Below are positions 1 through 7,842 of a stretch of 64,000 nt of DNA, piece by piece. This DNA comes from JANQPA01 sp964548175 (GTDB lineage Bacteria; Bacteroidota; Bacteroidia; Chitinophagales; Saprospiraceae). The DNA lies in the NCBI GenBank assembly GCA_964548175.1, contig CAZJQS010000011.1, positions 1 to 64,000 of the forward strand, read 5' to 3'. Numbering within the stretch: the stretch's first letter is position 1; every line of letters begins with the position of its first letter. Both the position numbers and the translations under genes were made by a program. Under the pieces are notes generated by a model that was not told the DNA's origin, ran no database searches, and was given only the letters and a program-made list of their open reading frames with translations.

Positions 1-1
1 A

Positions 2-547
2 GGCCCTGGCTTGGACTTGCTATTGGATATTCCATTTTTTCATTTTAAAATATCACGGTTATTCAGTGAAGAAATAATTACAACAAGATTATGGAAAGCA
101 AAAAAAAACACTGTATTTACCGAAATAGAAATCAACGCTACACCTGAAGGAGTGTGGAGTGTTCTGACGGATTGGAAAAAGTTGAATGAATGGAGCTCTT
201 CATTTGTTGGGATATCCGTAGGCAAACTAGTGAAAGGAGAACGCTTCAAAGTTTATTTCAAAAATCCATTAAATGGAGAAGTATTGGAATTTGAACGTGT
301 TTGCACAGAATATGAAGAAGGTAAAAAGTTCGGTTGGTCTGGTGAACTTACGTCACATGGATTTACAGATAATCATATATATACACTGGAAGCCACGGAA
401 AGCGGGTCTACCTTATTCAAACAAGAAGACGGTATTCATGGAAAACATAGCAAGCTTGTGAATTTTCTTAGCAAGAAACATATGAAATCCATGTACGATA
501 AATTCAACACACAGCTCAAGGAACGCGTGGAATCGATTTATAGGTAG
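2..547 (+). CDS. SRPBCC-family protein, 5' truncated by window edge
   Basis: The reading frame is open to the left edge; the first possible start in the window is a TTG at position 11, so the real start is probably outside. From about residue 35 the protein reads as an SRPBCC/polyketide-cyclase-like fold (INATPEGVWSVLTDW, then FERVCTEYEEGKKFGWSGEL), a hydrophobic-ligand-binding beta-alpha-beta barrel. The residues before it, with a PFFHFKISRLFSEE segment, do not belong to the usual domain and suggest an N-terminal extension or another domain upstream. It is followed by a strong hairpin, so it probably ends its transcript. Ligand and role cannot be told from sequence. Confidence 0.7.
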   Translation, partial: GPGLDLLLDIPFFHFKISRLFSEEIITTRLWKAKKNTVFTEIEINATPEGVWSVLTDWKKLNEWSSSFVGISVGKLVKGERFKVYFKNPLNGEVLEFERVCTEYEEGKKFGWSGELTSHGFTDNHIYTLEATESGSTLFKQEDGIHGKHSKLVNFLSKKHMKSMYDKFNTQLKERVESIYR

Positions 548-646
548 CGGATTTATCAATAATAGAACATTATCTGAAGTATTAAAGAACTTTTTAACTT
601 ATTCACTGCCCCTATATCCTATTTCTTACACAACCCAAATACCTAC

Positions 647-693
647 ATTTGAAGATAATTGGCCGCCCTCTGGGCGGCCAATTATCTTCAAAT
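647..693. terminator. long perfect hairpin, probable terminator
   Basis: A perfect 22-bp inverted repeat has arms at 647-668 and 672-693 around a TCT loop, with a GC core GGCCGCCC/GGGCGGCC and AT-rich outer arms. It lies about 100 bp after the SRPBCC stop and before the GMC oxidoreductase promoter. The stem is longer than a usual intrinsic terminator and has no clean T tract, so a repeat element is an alternative. Confidence 0.6.
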
Positions 694-739
694 ATATTTG
701 TGTAAGCACTTACCTCCAGTCAATAAAAGAATTTCCTTT

Positions 740-785
740 TTGTTACCAAGGTAACAACCTTCCCTTCGACCCGGGCCTATTTTTG
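740..785 (+). promoter_or_regulatory. candidate operator palindrome and -7 box before the GMC gene
   Basis: TTGTTACCAAGGTAACAA at 740-757 is a perfect 18-bp palindrome (8-bp arms, AA centre) of the size and shape bound by Crp/Fnr-family dimers. TATTTTTG at 778-785 matches the Bacteroidota -7 consensus TAnnTTTG. No TTTG is found at the expected 19-21 bp upstream; the palindrome occupies the -33 region instead, as expected of an activator-dependent promoter. The ATG follows at 800. The link to the Crp/Fnr gene at 4329 is inference. Confidence 0.5.
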
Positions 786-799
786 TATAAAAAAAAACA

Positions 800-2335
800 A
801 TGGCCCATTACGATATCATCATTATCGGAACCGGTGCAGGAGGCAGTACTTTAGCATATAAGCTGGCTCCTACTGGTAAAAAGATCCTTGTTCTGGAAAG
901 AGGAAATTACATTCCCCGCGAAAAAGAAAATTGGAGCCCCCAGGCGGTATTCCTGGATGCCAAGTATAAAGCCAAGGAGGATTGGCTGGACAAAAACAAC
1001 AAGCCCTTTCACCCGGGTATTCATTATTGTGTAGGTGGTAACACCAAGGTTTACGGGGCCGCTCTATTGAGGATGCGAACAGAAGACTTTGGAGAAGTGC
1101 AACACCACGGAGGCATCTCACCGGCCTGGCCCATTTCCTATGAGGATTTGGAGCGCTATTATGCAGAAGCAGAAAAATTGTATTATGTGCATGGAGAGCG
1201 CGGAATTGACCCAACCGAACCACCCGCCAGTACACCTTATTATTATCCTGCTCTTAAGCATGAACCCCGGATACAGGAGCTTTTCGACGATATGAAACAA
1301 CTCGGCCTTAATCCTTTCCCTTTGCCAATAGGTGCTAAAATGGGAGAGGAGGAAGCTGGTGTTGCTCCCCCCATACTAGACCGTTTTGACGGTTTTCCGG
1401 ATCCGTCTGAAACAAAGGCGGATGCTCATGTAGTAGCACTTCAGCCAGCCCTTCGACACAAGAATGTTACCCTAATGACGGATAGTTTAGTAGAACGTTT
1501 GCTTACCGATCCTGCAGGAAAAATCATTAGTGAGGTCGTCGTTAACCAAAATGGAAACATCGAGCACTATTCAGCGGATACGGTAGTAGTCGCCTGTGGT
1601 GCGATCAATTCAGCAGCATTACTGCTTCGCTCCCAAAACGAAAAGCATCCCAATGGCCTTGCCAATGGCTCTGGAGTGGTGGGCCGCTATTATATGGCCC
1701 ATAACAATTCTGCTATGCTGGCCATTTCTCGCAAACCGAATCCCACGCTATTTGGTAAAACCATAGGATTGAATGACTTTTACTTCGGTGATGCCGATTT
1801 TGAATATCCGATGGGACACATCCAGATGTTGGGCAAGTCAGACCCACTTATGTTTCGGGAAGATGCTCCTAAGTTTGCCCCCGGCCTGGCCTTGGATTAT
1901 ATAGCTCAACACGCTTTGGATTTCTGGATGACATCTGAGGATCTACCCGATCCAAACAACCGGGTGACGCTGACCAAAGAGGGTAGTATTCAGCTCCACT
2001 ATACCGAAAACAACCTGGAGGGGCACAAGCGCTTACAGAAAAAACTACGCTGGATATTGGAACATGCAGGTTGTGAAAAGCACTTGCTGCCAAACAATAT
2101 GTACCTGGGCAAGAAAATCCCAATTGCCGGTACTGCTCACCAATGTGGGACGATCCGATTTGGAAAGGATCCGGCAAGCTCTGCTTTGAATGAATATTGT
2201 GGCGCACATGAGGTCTCTAACCTCTATGTGGTAGACGGCAGTTTTTTCCCTTCCAGCTCAGCCGTTAATCCAGCGCTAACGATCATGGCTCAGGCTTTAA
2301 GGGTGGGGGATTACCTTATTGAGGAAGTACTATAA
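800..2335 (+). CDS. GMC family oxidoreductase
   Basis: This is a 511-aa FAD-dependent GMC (glucose-methanol-choline) oxidoreductase, which oxidises alcohol or sugar hydroxyls. The N-terminus carries the dinucleotide-binding GTGAGGS motif (residues 10-16, after a beta strand DIIIIG). The C-terminus carries the flavin-contacting block VVDGSFFPSSSAVNPALT near residue 480, and the HQCGTIRFG block lies before it. Length is normal for the bacterial subfamily. No signal peptide is seen, so it is probably cytoplasmic, although many relatives are Tat-exported with a separate small subunit; none is present here. The next gene starts 14-29 bp downstream, suggesting cotranscription. Substrate is not determinable. 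Confidence 0.88.
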   Translation: MAHYDIIIIGTGAGGSTLAYKLAPTGKKILVLERGNYIPREKENWSPQAVFLDAKYKAKEDWLDKNNKPFHPGIHYCVGGNTKVYGAALLRMRTEDFGEVQHHGGISPAWPISYEDLERYYAEAEKLYYVHGERGIDPTEPPASTPYYYPALKHEPRIQELFDDMKQLGLNPFPLPIGAKMGEEEAGVAPPILDRFDGFPDPSETKADAHVVALQPALRHKNVTLMTDSLVERLLTDPAGKIISEVVVNQNGNIEHYSADTVVVACGAINSAALLLRSQNEKHPNGLANGSGVVGRYYMAHNNSAMLAISRKPNPTLFGKTIGLNDFYFGDADFEYPMGHIQMLGKSDPLMFREDAPKFAPGLALDYIAQHALDFWMTSEDLPDPNNRVTLTKEGSIQLHYTENNLEGHKRLQKKLRWILEHAGCEKHLLPNNMYLGKKIPIAGTAHQCGTIRFGKDPASSALNEYCGAHEVSNLYVVDGSFFPSSSAVNPALTIMAQALRVGDYLIEEVL

Positions 2336-2364
2336 TCAATTAACATTTTATGCTTCATCAGATC

Positions 2365-3357
2365 ATGAAAAAGATAGTATTCTTGCTCGTAGTTGTTGGA
2401 CTGTTTGTTTATAACGCTTCAGCACAAACCGCCAGGCAGTTATCAAAAGTAAGTATTACCGTATCCAGTCTTGAAAAATTAATTCCATTCTATGAAAGAG
2501 TACTTTCTTTTAAAAAAGTAGCCGAATACGAATGGGAAGGGAGTGCTTTACAACGACTTACTGGATTAAAGGAACCCAACCTGAAAGCACGCATTGCCTT
2601 GATGCAATTGGGTATGGAACAGATTGAACTCATTGAATTTATAGATGAAAACCGACAGCTACCTCTTCCTGTGGATTCCCGAAGTAATGACCTATGGTTT
2701 CAACACATAGCCATTGTGGTTGGTGATATGGAGAAAGCGTATGCGCACTTGCGCGCACACAAAGTTCAATTTGTTTCAACAGCACCACAAACGCTCCCGG
2801 AATATCTGCCGGCAGCGGCTGGCATCAGTGCCTTTTATTTCCGGGATACTGATGGTCACAATCTTGAAATTATCCATTTCCCAAAAGGAAAGGGTAATCC
2901 GAAATGGCAAGCACCAACAGATCAGTTATTTCTGGGCATTGACCACACTGCAATTAGTATTGAAGATACAGAATCCTCCCAGGCTTTTTACGAAGGTCTT
3001 CTAGGACTGAAAGTAGCAGGAACTAGTGAAAACTACGGTACGGAGCAAGAACACCTTAACCAGGTTTTTGGCGCCCACTTAATGATTACCGGCATGGTGG
3101 CAAAGCACGGGTTTGGCCTGGAATTTCTGGACTATCTGGCGCCTCCTGGCGGGCGACAATATCCGTCGGATAGCCGTCCTACTGACCTGTGGCATTGGCA
3201 TACAACCATAGCAGTTAATGATCTGGATACTGTCTATCAACAACTCCAGGCTGCCAATCATACATTTATTTCCAATGGGATTGTCCAATTAAGTGGTCAT
3301 CGTGGATTTCTGGTGCGCGGTCCTCATGGGCATGCATTGTATATCATTGGGGATTGA
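2365..3357 (+). CDS. secreted two-domain VOC (glyoxalase/dioxygenase-fold) protein
   Basis: An ATG at 2350 is also possible, but starting at 2365 gives a clean signal peptide (MKKIVFLLVVVGLFVYNASA, then QT). The mature protein has two vicinal-oxygen-chelate domains. The first runs roughly from LSKVSITVSSLEKLIPFYERVL to NLEIIHFP; the second from LGIDHTAISIEDTESSQAFYEGLLGL to HALYIIGD. Both end in the metal-ligand type beta strand typical of glyoxalase I and extradiol dioxygenases, and His residues at the domain starts (IDHTA) fit metal binding. An exported VOC protein is unusual. It sits directly behind the GMC oxidoreductase and may act on the same small molecule; the substrate is unknown. 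Confidence 0.82.
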   Translation: MKKIVFLLVVVGLFVYNASAQTARQLSKVSITVSSLEKLIPFYERVLSFKKVAEYEWEGSALQRLTGLKEPNLKARIALMQLGMEQIELIEFIDENRQLPLPVDSRSNDLWFQHIAIVVGDMEKAYAHLRAHKVQFVSTAPQTLPEYLPAAAGISAFYFRDTDGHNLEIIHFPKGKGNPKWQAPTDQLFLGIDHTAISIEDTESSQAFYEGLLGLKVAGTSENYGTEQEHLNQVFGAHLMITGMVAKHGFGLEFLDYLAPPGGRQYPSDSRPTDLWHWHTTIAVNDLDTVYQQLQAANHTFISNGIVQLSGHRGFLVRGPHGHALYIIGD

Positions 3358-3464
3358 TCAGTTCTGATCAACTTCAGAAGAAGTATTGATCAATCTTTTA
3401 ACAGTTTTTGGAACAATACTTTACTGACTAAGCAAAAAGCAAGAACCAATAAAATACCAAAAAA

Positions 3465-4274
3465 ATGAAAAGCAAAACGCGATTAGATAATCAGACAGCC
3501 ATCGTAACGGGGTCAAGCTCAGGAATTGGTAAGGCCTGTGCCATCGCCCTTGGGCAGGCCGGCGCCAATGTAGTTGTCAATTACGCCGGCAATAGCCGGG
3601 GGGCAGAAGAGGCCATTGCCGAAATTGAAGCGGCCGGAGGAAAGGCCATCGCTGTCAAAGCGGATGTCAGCAAGGAAGATCAGGTTCAGAATATGTTCAA
3701 AATGGGCATTGATGCTTTTGGAACAGTAGACATCCTCGTTAACAATGCCGGCCTGCAGAAAGATGCCTCCTTCGTTGATATGACCCTTGATGACTGGAAT
3801 TTTGTAATAGGCGTCAACTTGACCGGGCAATTCCTCTGTGCCCGGGAAGCTGCAAAAGAGTTTTTGCGCAGGGGACCAAGACCTGATGTCTCGGTAGCGC
3901 TGGGCAAGATCATTTGTATGAGCTCAGTGCATGAGCTTATTCCCTGGGCCGGGCATGTCAATTATGCGGCTTCTAAGGGTGGTGTGATGCTCTTTATGAA
4001 GTCGATCGCTCAGGAATTAGGTGAACACAAGATCCGCGTCAACAGTATTGCACCGGGAGCAATCCGGACCCCCATTAACCGGATGGCCTGGGAAACACAG
4101 GAGGCAGAGCAGGAGTTGCTAAAGCTTATTCCTTACGGTCGTATCGGTGAAACGGATGATATCGGCAACCTTGCAGTCTGGCTGGCCTCTGACGAAAGTG
4201 ATTACATTCATGGCCAAACCATAATCATGGATGGTGGCATGGCGCTTTATCCTGGGTTTCGGGAAAACGGATAA
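3465..4274 (+). CDS. SDR family oxidoreductase, glucose 1-dehydrogenase-like
   Basis: This 269-aa classical short-chain dehydrogenase has the TGxxxGxG cofactor motif (TGSSSGIG, residues 15-22), NNAG near residue 92 and the catalytic YxxxK (Y167, K171) after a conserved Ser-rich strand (IICMSSVHE). The family oxidises or reduces alcohols and sugars with NAD(P). VVVNYAGNS after the second strand is the pattern seen in glucose 1-dehydrogenases and resembles NADP-preferring members. The C-terminus IIMDGGMALYP is canonical. It follows the GMC and VOC genes by about 110 bp. The glucose assignment is by resemblance only; the SDR call is firm. Confidence 0.88.
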   Translation: MKSKTRLDNQTAIVTGSSSGIGKACAIALGQAGANVVVNYAGNSRGAEEAIAEIEAAGGKAIAVKADVSKEDQVQNMFKMGIDAFGTVDILVNNAGLQKDASFVDMTLDDWNFVIGVNLTGQFLCAREAAKEFLRRGPRPDVSVALGKIICMSSVHELIPWAGHVNYAASKGGVMLFMKSIAQELGEHKIRVNSIAPGAIRTPINRMAWETQEAEQELLKLIPYGRIGETDDIGNLAVWLASDESDYIHGQTIIMDGGMALYPGFRENG

Positions 4275-4328
4275 GTCAACCAAAATACTGGGACTACTTT
4301 TTATAAATAACTACGAAAAGTCTATAAC

Positions 4329-5123
4329 ATGAATTATACAACACCGGCTCAAGAATGGATGAACACCGTTTGCCTTAGTCCCGAAAATAACCAGCGAAAA
4401 GAGAATTTCCCCTCTGAAAAGCAAGCAGTCAAAAGACAAGGGGAGCACGTCCGCTTGCCGTCCTTGCTTCAGCTCCTTCATCAAGGAGAAAAGCAGGCGC
4501 CCCCACTGCGAGAAAAATGCTACGAGAAAGGAACATACCTGTTCCTTCCAGAGGACAAAGCAAATCAGCTATTCCTGATTGTTGATGGACGCGTCAAGAT
4601 TGGCCAGTATTCCGAATCGGGGCAAGAGATAATAAACGCCATTCTTACCAATGAAGAGTTGTTTGGTGTTCGAGCTTTGGCGGAAGGTCAATCCAGGCAA
4701 GAATATGCCTTCGCCATGGAGCAAACCAGATGCCTAGTTCTTTATCCACAGGAATTGAAAGCATTGGTCCATAAACAACCCGGTTTGAGCATCTATATTA
4801 TGGAACAGTTGGCTTTCAGGATGCTTGTTCTCGAAAAACGGTTAGGGGCGCTGACCTTCCAGAATTCCAAAACCCGGATATTGAAATTTTTGTACGAGTT
4901 GGGCTGCCAGCAAGGTCAAAGAGTCGGGTACGAACTAATCATCCGTAAATTTATGACTCAAAAGGAGATCGCCCGCCTAACGTCTACTTCCCGCTAAACC
5001 GTCAACGCGGTTTTGAATGAGTTGCGAAGCAAAAACGTGATCAGTTTTAACCGCAAACGGCTGCTCATCCGAAATCTCGAAGAATTAAGAAAAATTACAC
5101 AGTCCAACACTAAGTATCAATAG
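4329..5123 (+). pseudogene. Crp/Fnr family regulator interrupted by an in-frame stop
   Basis: The first frame (4329-4997, 222 aa) has a cyclic-nucleotide-binding-like beta barrel (about residues 65-170, with YEKGTYLFLPEDKANQLFLIVDGRVKIGQ) and the start of a winged HTH ending ...KEIARLTSTSR. A TAA at 4995-4997 falls in the recognition helix. The same frame stays open after it for 41 more codons (TVNAVLNELRSKNVISFNRK...) to a TAG at 5121-5123, giving exactly the missing wing. The family normally has Gln here (SRQTV), and CAA to TAA is one transition. The gene is therefore either recently inactivated, read through, or carries a consensus error. It lies just before the 11-kb operon and could have regulated it. 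Confidence 0.85.
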
Positions 5124-5151
5124 CCTGCATTAACACCAAAAAACAATTAAC

Positions 5152-7842
5152 ATGGCAAAGCATCAATTAACCGTAGAACAGCAACGATTAAAAGAGCACT
5201 ACCAGGACAACAAGAACTGGCTCAAGTGGGGGCCTTATCTCAGTGAGCGTCAATGGGGAACCGTGCGCGAGGACTACAGCGAGCACGGCGAGGCCTGGGA
5301 TTATTTTCCACATGATCACGCAAGATCCCGCACTTACCGCTGGGGAGAAGATGGCCTGGCGGGTATCTCAGATGAGCAACAACGGCTTTGTTTTGCCTTG
5401 GCGCTCTGGAATGGCCACGATCCTATCCTGAAGGAACGTTTATTCGGGCTGACCGGACCTGAGGGTAACCATGGAGAGGATGTAAAAGAACTCTATTACT
5501 ACCTTGATAATCTCCCTACCCATTCCTACATGAAGCATTTGTACAAGTATCCGCAGTCGGAATTTCCATATGCCAATCTGGTGGAAACCAATCGCCACCG
5601 TTCAAAGCACGAACCGGAATATGAACTCCTGGATACAAATGCTTTTGATTCCAATAACTATTTCGACGTTTACACAGAATACGCCAAGGCTTCAGAAGAA
5701 GACATCTGTATCCGAATTACCATCCATAACCACGGACAGGAAGCTGCCCCTTTATGGTTATTGCCAACATTATGGTTTCGCAACCAGTGGTCTTTTGGGC
5801 TGACCGAGGACCGACCTGCCATCAAAAAAGGAGGAAGCAAAGGCAATTACAGCTGGGTAGAAGCCACGCATCCCCAAATGGAGCCATATGAATTGTATTT
5901 TCAGAATACCAAGCAGATGCTTTTTACGGAGAATGAGACCAATAGCGAACGCTTATTTGGACAGCCCAATGTTACTTCCTTTGTGAAGGATGCTTTTCAT
6001 GGTGCGGTAACCAGTGGAGATTATGATCTTTTTTCTGCTAAGGAAGAAGGGACCAAATTTGCTCCTTTGTATCATTTTATGATCAATGCAGGAGAAAGTC
6101 AGGAAATTAGGTTGCGCCTGTGTCAGAGAGGATCAGCTAAGAAGAATAAATCGCCCCTTGGTGAGTCCTTTGATACAGTTTTTCTCGACCGCATTAAGGA
6201 TTCCAATGAATTTTATGGACAATTTGCTGGTAGCCAGGAAGAAGATCTCGGAAATATTCAGCGGCAGGCCTTTGCCGGGATGCTGTGGAGCAAGCAATAT
6301 TATAACCTGGATATCCCGCGTTGGCTCAGCGGGGACCCTGGCCAGCCCAGCCCGCCGCAAAATCGCAAATATGGCCGTAACCACCATTGGACGACGCTCA
6401 ACAATGAGGATATTATTTCCATGCCTGACAAGTGGGAATACCCCTGGTATGCAGCCTGGGATCTGGCATTTCATTGTGTACCCCTAGCTATGGTCGATGC
6501 TGAATTTGCTAAGAATCAGCTGTTGTTATTTTTACGAGAATGGTATATGCATCCAAACGGGCAGATCCCTGCCTACGAATGGGCTTTTGGCGATGTCAAT
6601 CCTCCTGTGCATGCATGGGCCTGTCTACAGGTATACAAGATTGATAAGGCACGAAATGGTAAAGCCGATAAGCAATTTCTTAAACGCGTGTTCCAGAAGT
6701 TGCTGCTCAACTTCACCTGGTGGGTCAACCGCAAAGACCGGCAAGGTAACAATGTTTTCGAGGGGGGATTCCTGGGGCTGGACAATATCGGGGTTTTCGA
6801 CCGAAGCAGCTACATTCCGGGAGGAGGACACCTGGAGCAAGCGGACGGCACGGCCTGGATGGCCATGTATTGTCTTAATATGCTGGAAATGGCGCTTATC
6901 CTTGGTGATGAAGATAGTGCCTATGAAGATATGGCTACCAAGTTTTTTGAACATTTTGTATATATCTCGGACTCTCTCAATCGATTAGGCGGAGATTGGA
7001 CCGGAGCCTGGGATGAAGAGCAAGGGTTCTTTTACGATATTTTGGCGATGCCCAACGGCCACTATATTCCGTTAAAGGTGAGGTCTCTGGTTGGTTTATC
7101 AACACTATTTGCAGTACTAGTGCTAGAGAAAGAGCAATTGGAAAAGCTTCCTGATTTTCAAAAGCGACTGAACTGGTTTATCAACTACCGTAAAGAAAAC
7201 GATGAGAACCTGGTTATTGAAGAATTTGGTGAGCAAGGTGATATTCTTTTGTCACTTGTGCCTAAAGACCGGTTGATACGATTGCTGACAGCTTTACTAA
7301 ATGAGGATGAATTTTTTAGTAAAGGAGGTATACGATCCATCTCTAAGGTCCATGAAACCTCTTATGTCGTAAATATCGAAGGTCAGGAATTTGGTTTGCA
7401 GTATGAACCGGGAGAGAGTACTACCGGGCTGTTTGGTGGCAACTCTAATTGGCGGGGCCCGGTATGGATGCCGATGAACTACCTCATTGTCCAATCACTG
7501 CGTACTTATGCCTGTTATTTTGAAGATGATCTAAAAGTAGAATGCCCTACTGGATCTGGCCGGCAAGTTAATCTAGCAACAGTGGCTGAAGATATCTCCC
7601 GTAGGCTGGTCGGCATTTTTCAAAAAGACGAAAATGGTCGTCGACCTGTCCATGGAGTTTACAATGAATATCATTACGATCCCAACTACCGGGACTTGAT
7701 CTTATTTTATGAGTATTTCCATGGTGACAGTGCGAGAGGAGTAGGTGCTTCTCATCAAACTGGCTGGACCGGCGTGGTGGCGGAGTTAATCGAATACCTC
7801 TTTGAAAATTCTATTCATCAACCTAAACCTCAAACCTTATGA
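5152..7842 (+). CDS. MGH1/GH63-like glucosidase
   Basis: This 896-aa protein has no signal peptide. The N-terminal half, starting KWGPYLSERQWGTVREDYSEHGEAWDYF, and the later (alpha/alpha)6-type region with KWEYPWYAAWDLAF, GQIPAYEWAFGDVNPPVHAW and NSNWRGPVWMPMNYL match the GH63/MGH1-like family of bacterial glucosidases. They hydrolyse alpha-glucosides or related compounds by inversion. The acidic residues in the AWDLAF and YEWAFGD blocks are the likely catalytic region. It is translationally coupled to the debranching enzyme (the next ATG overlaps its stop by 4 bases), so a role in alpha-glucan or compatible-solute breakdown is likely. The exact substrate (glycogen oligosaccharide, glucosylglycerate, mannosylglycerate) is open. 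Confidence 0.85.
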   Translation: MAKHQLTVEQQRLKEHYQDNKNWLKWGPYLSERQWGTVREDYSEHGEAWDYFPHDHARSRTYRWGEDGLAGISDEQQRLCFALALWNGHDPILKERLFGLTGPEGNHGEDVKELYYYLDNLPTHSYMKHLYKYPQSEFPYANLVETNRHRSKHEPEYELLDTNAFDSNNYFDVYTEYAKASEEDICIRITIHNHGQEAAPLWLLPTLWFRNQWSFGLTEDRPAIKKGGSKGNYSWVEATHPQMEPYELYFQNTKQMLFTENETNSERLFGQPNVTSFVKDAFHGAVTSGDYDLFSAKEEGTKFAPLYHFMINAGESQEIRLRLCQRGSAKKNKSPLGESFDTVFLDRIKDSNEFYGQFAGSQEEDLGNIQRQAFAGMLWSKQYYNLDIPRWLSGDPGQPSPPQNRKYGRNHHWTTLNNEDIISMPDKWEYPWYAAWDLAFHCVPLAMVDAEFAKNQLLLFLREWYMHPNGQIPAYEWAFGDVNPPVHAWACLQVYKIDKARNGKADKQFLKRVFQKLLLNFTWWVNRKDRQGNNVFEGGFLGLDNIGVFDRSSYIPGGGHLEQADGTAWMAMYCLNMLEMALILGDEDSAYEDMATKFFEHFVYISDSLNRLGGDWTGAWDEEQGFFYDILAMPNGHYIPLKVRSLVGLSTLFAVLVLEKEQLEKLPDFQKRLNWFINYRKENDENLVIEEFGEQGDILLSLVPKDRLIRLLTALLNEDEFFSKGGIRSISKVHETSYVVNIEGQEFGLQYEPGESTTGLFGGNSNWRGPVWMPMNYLIVQSLRTYACYFEDDLKVECPTGSGRQVNLATVAEDISRRLVGIFQKDENGRRPVHGVYNEYHYDPNYRDLILFYEYFHGDSARGVGASHQTGWTGVVAELIEYLFENSIHQPKPQTL

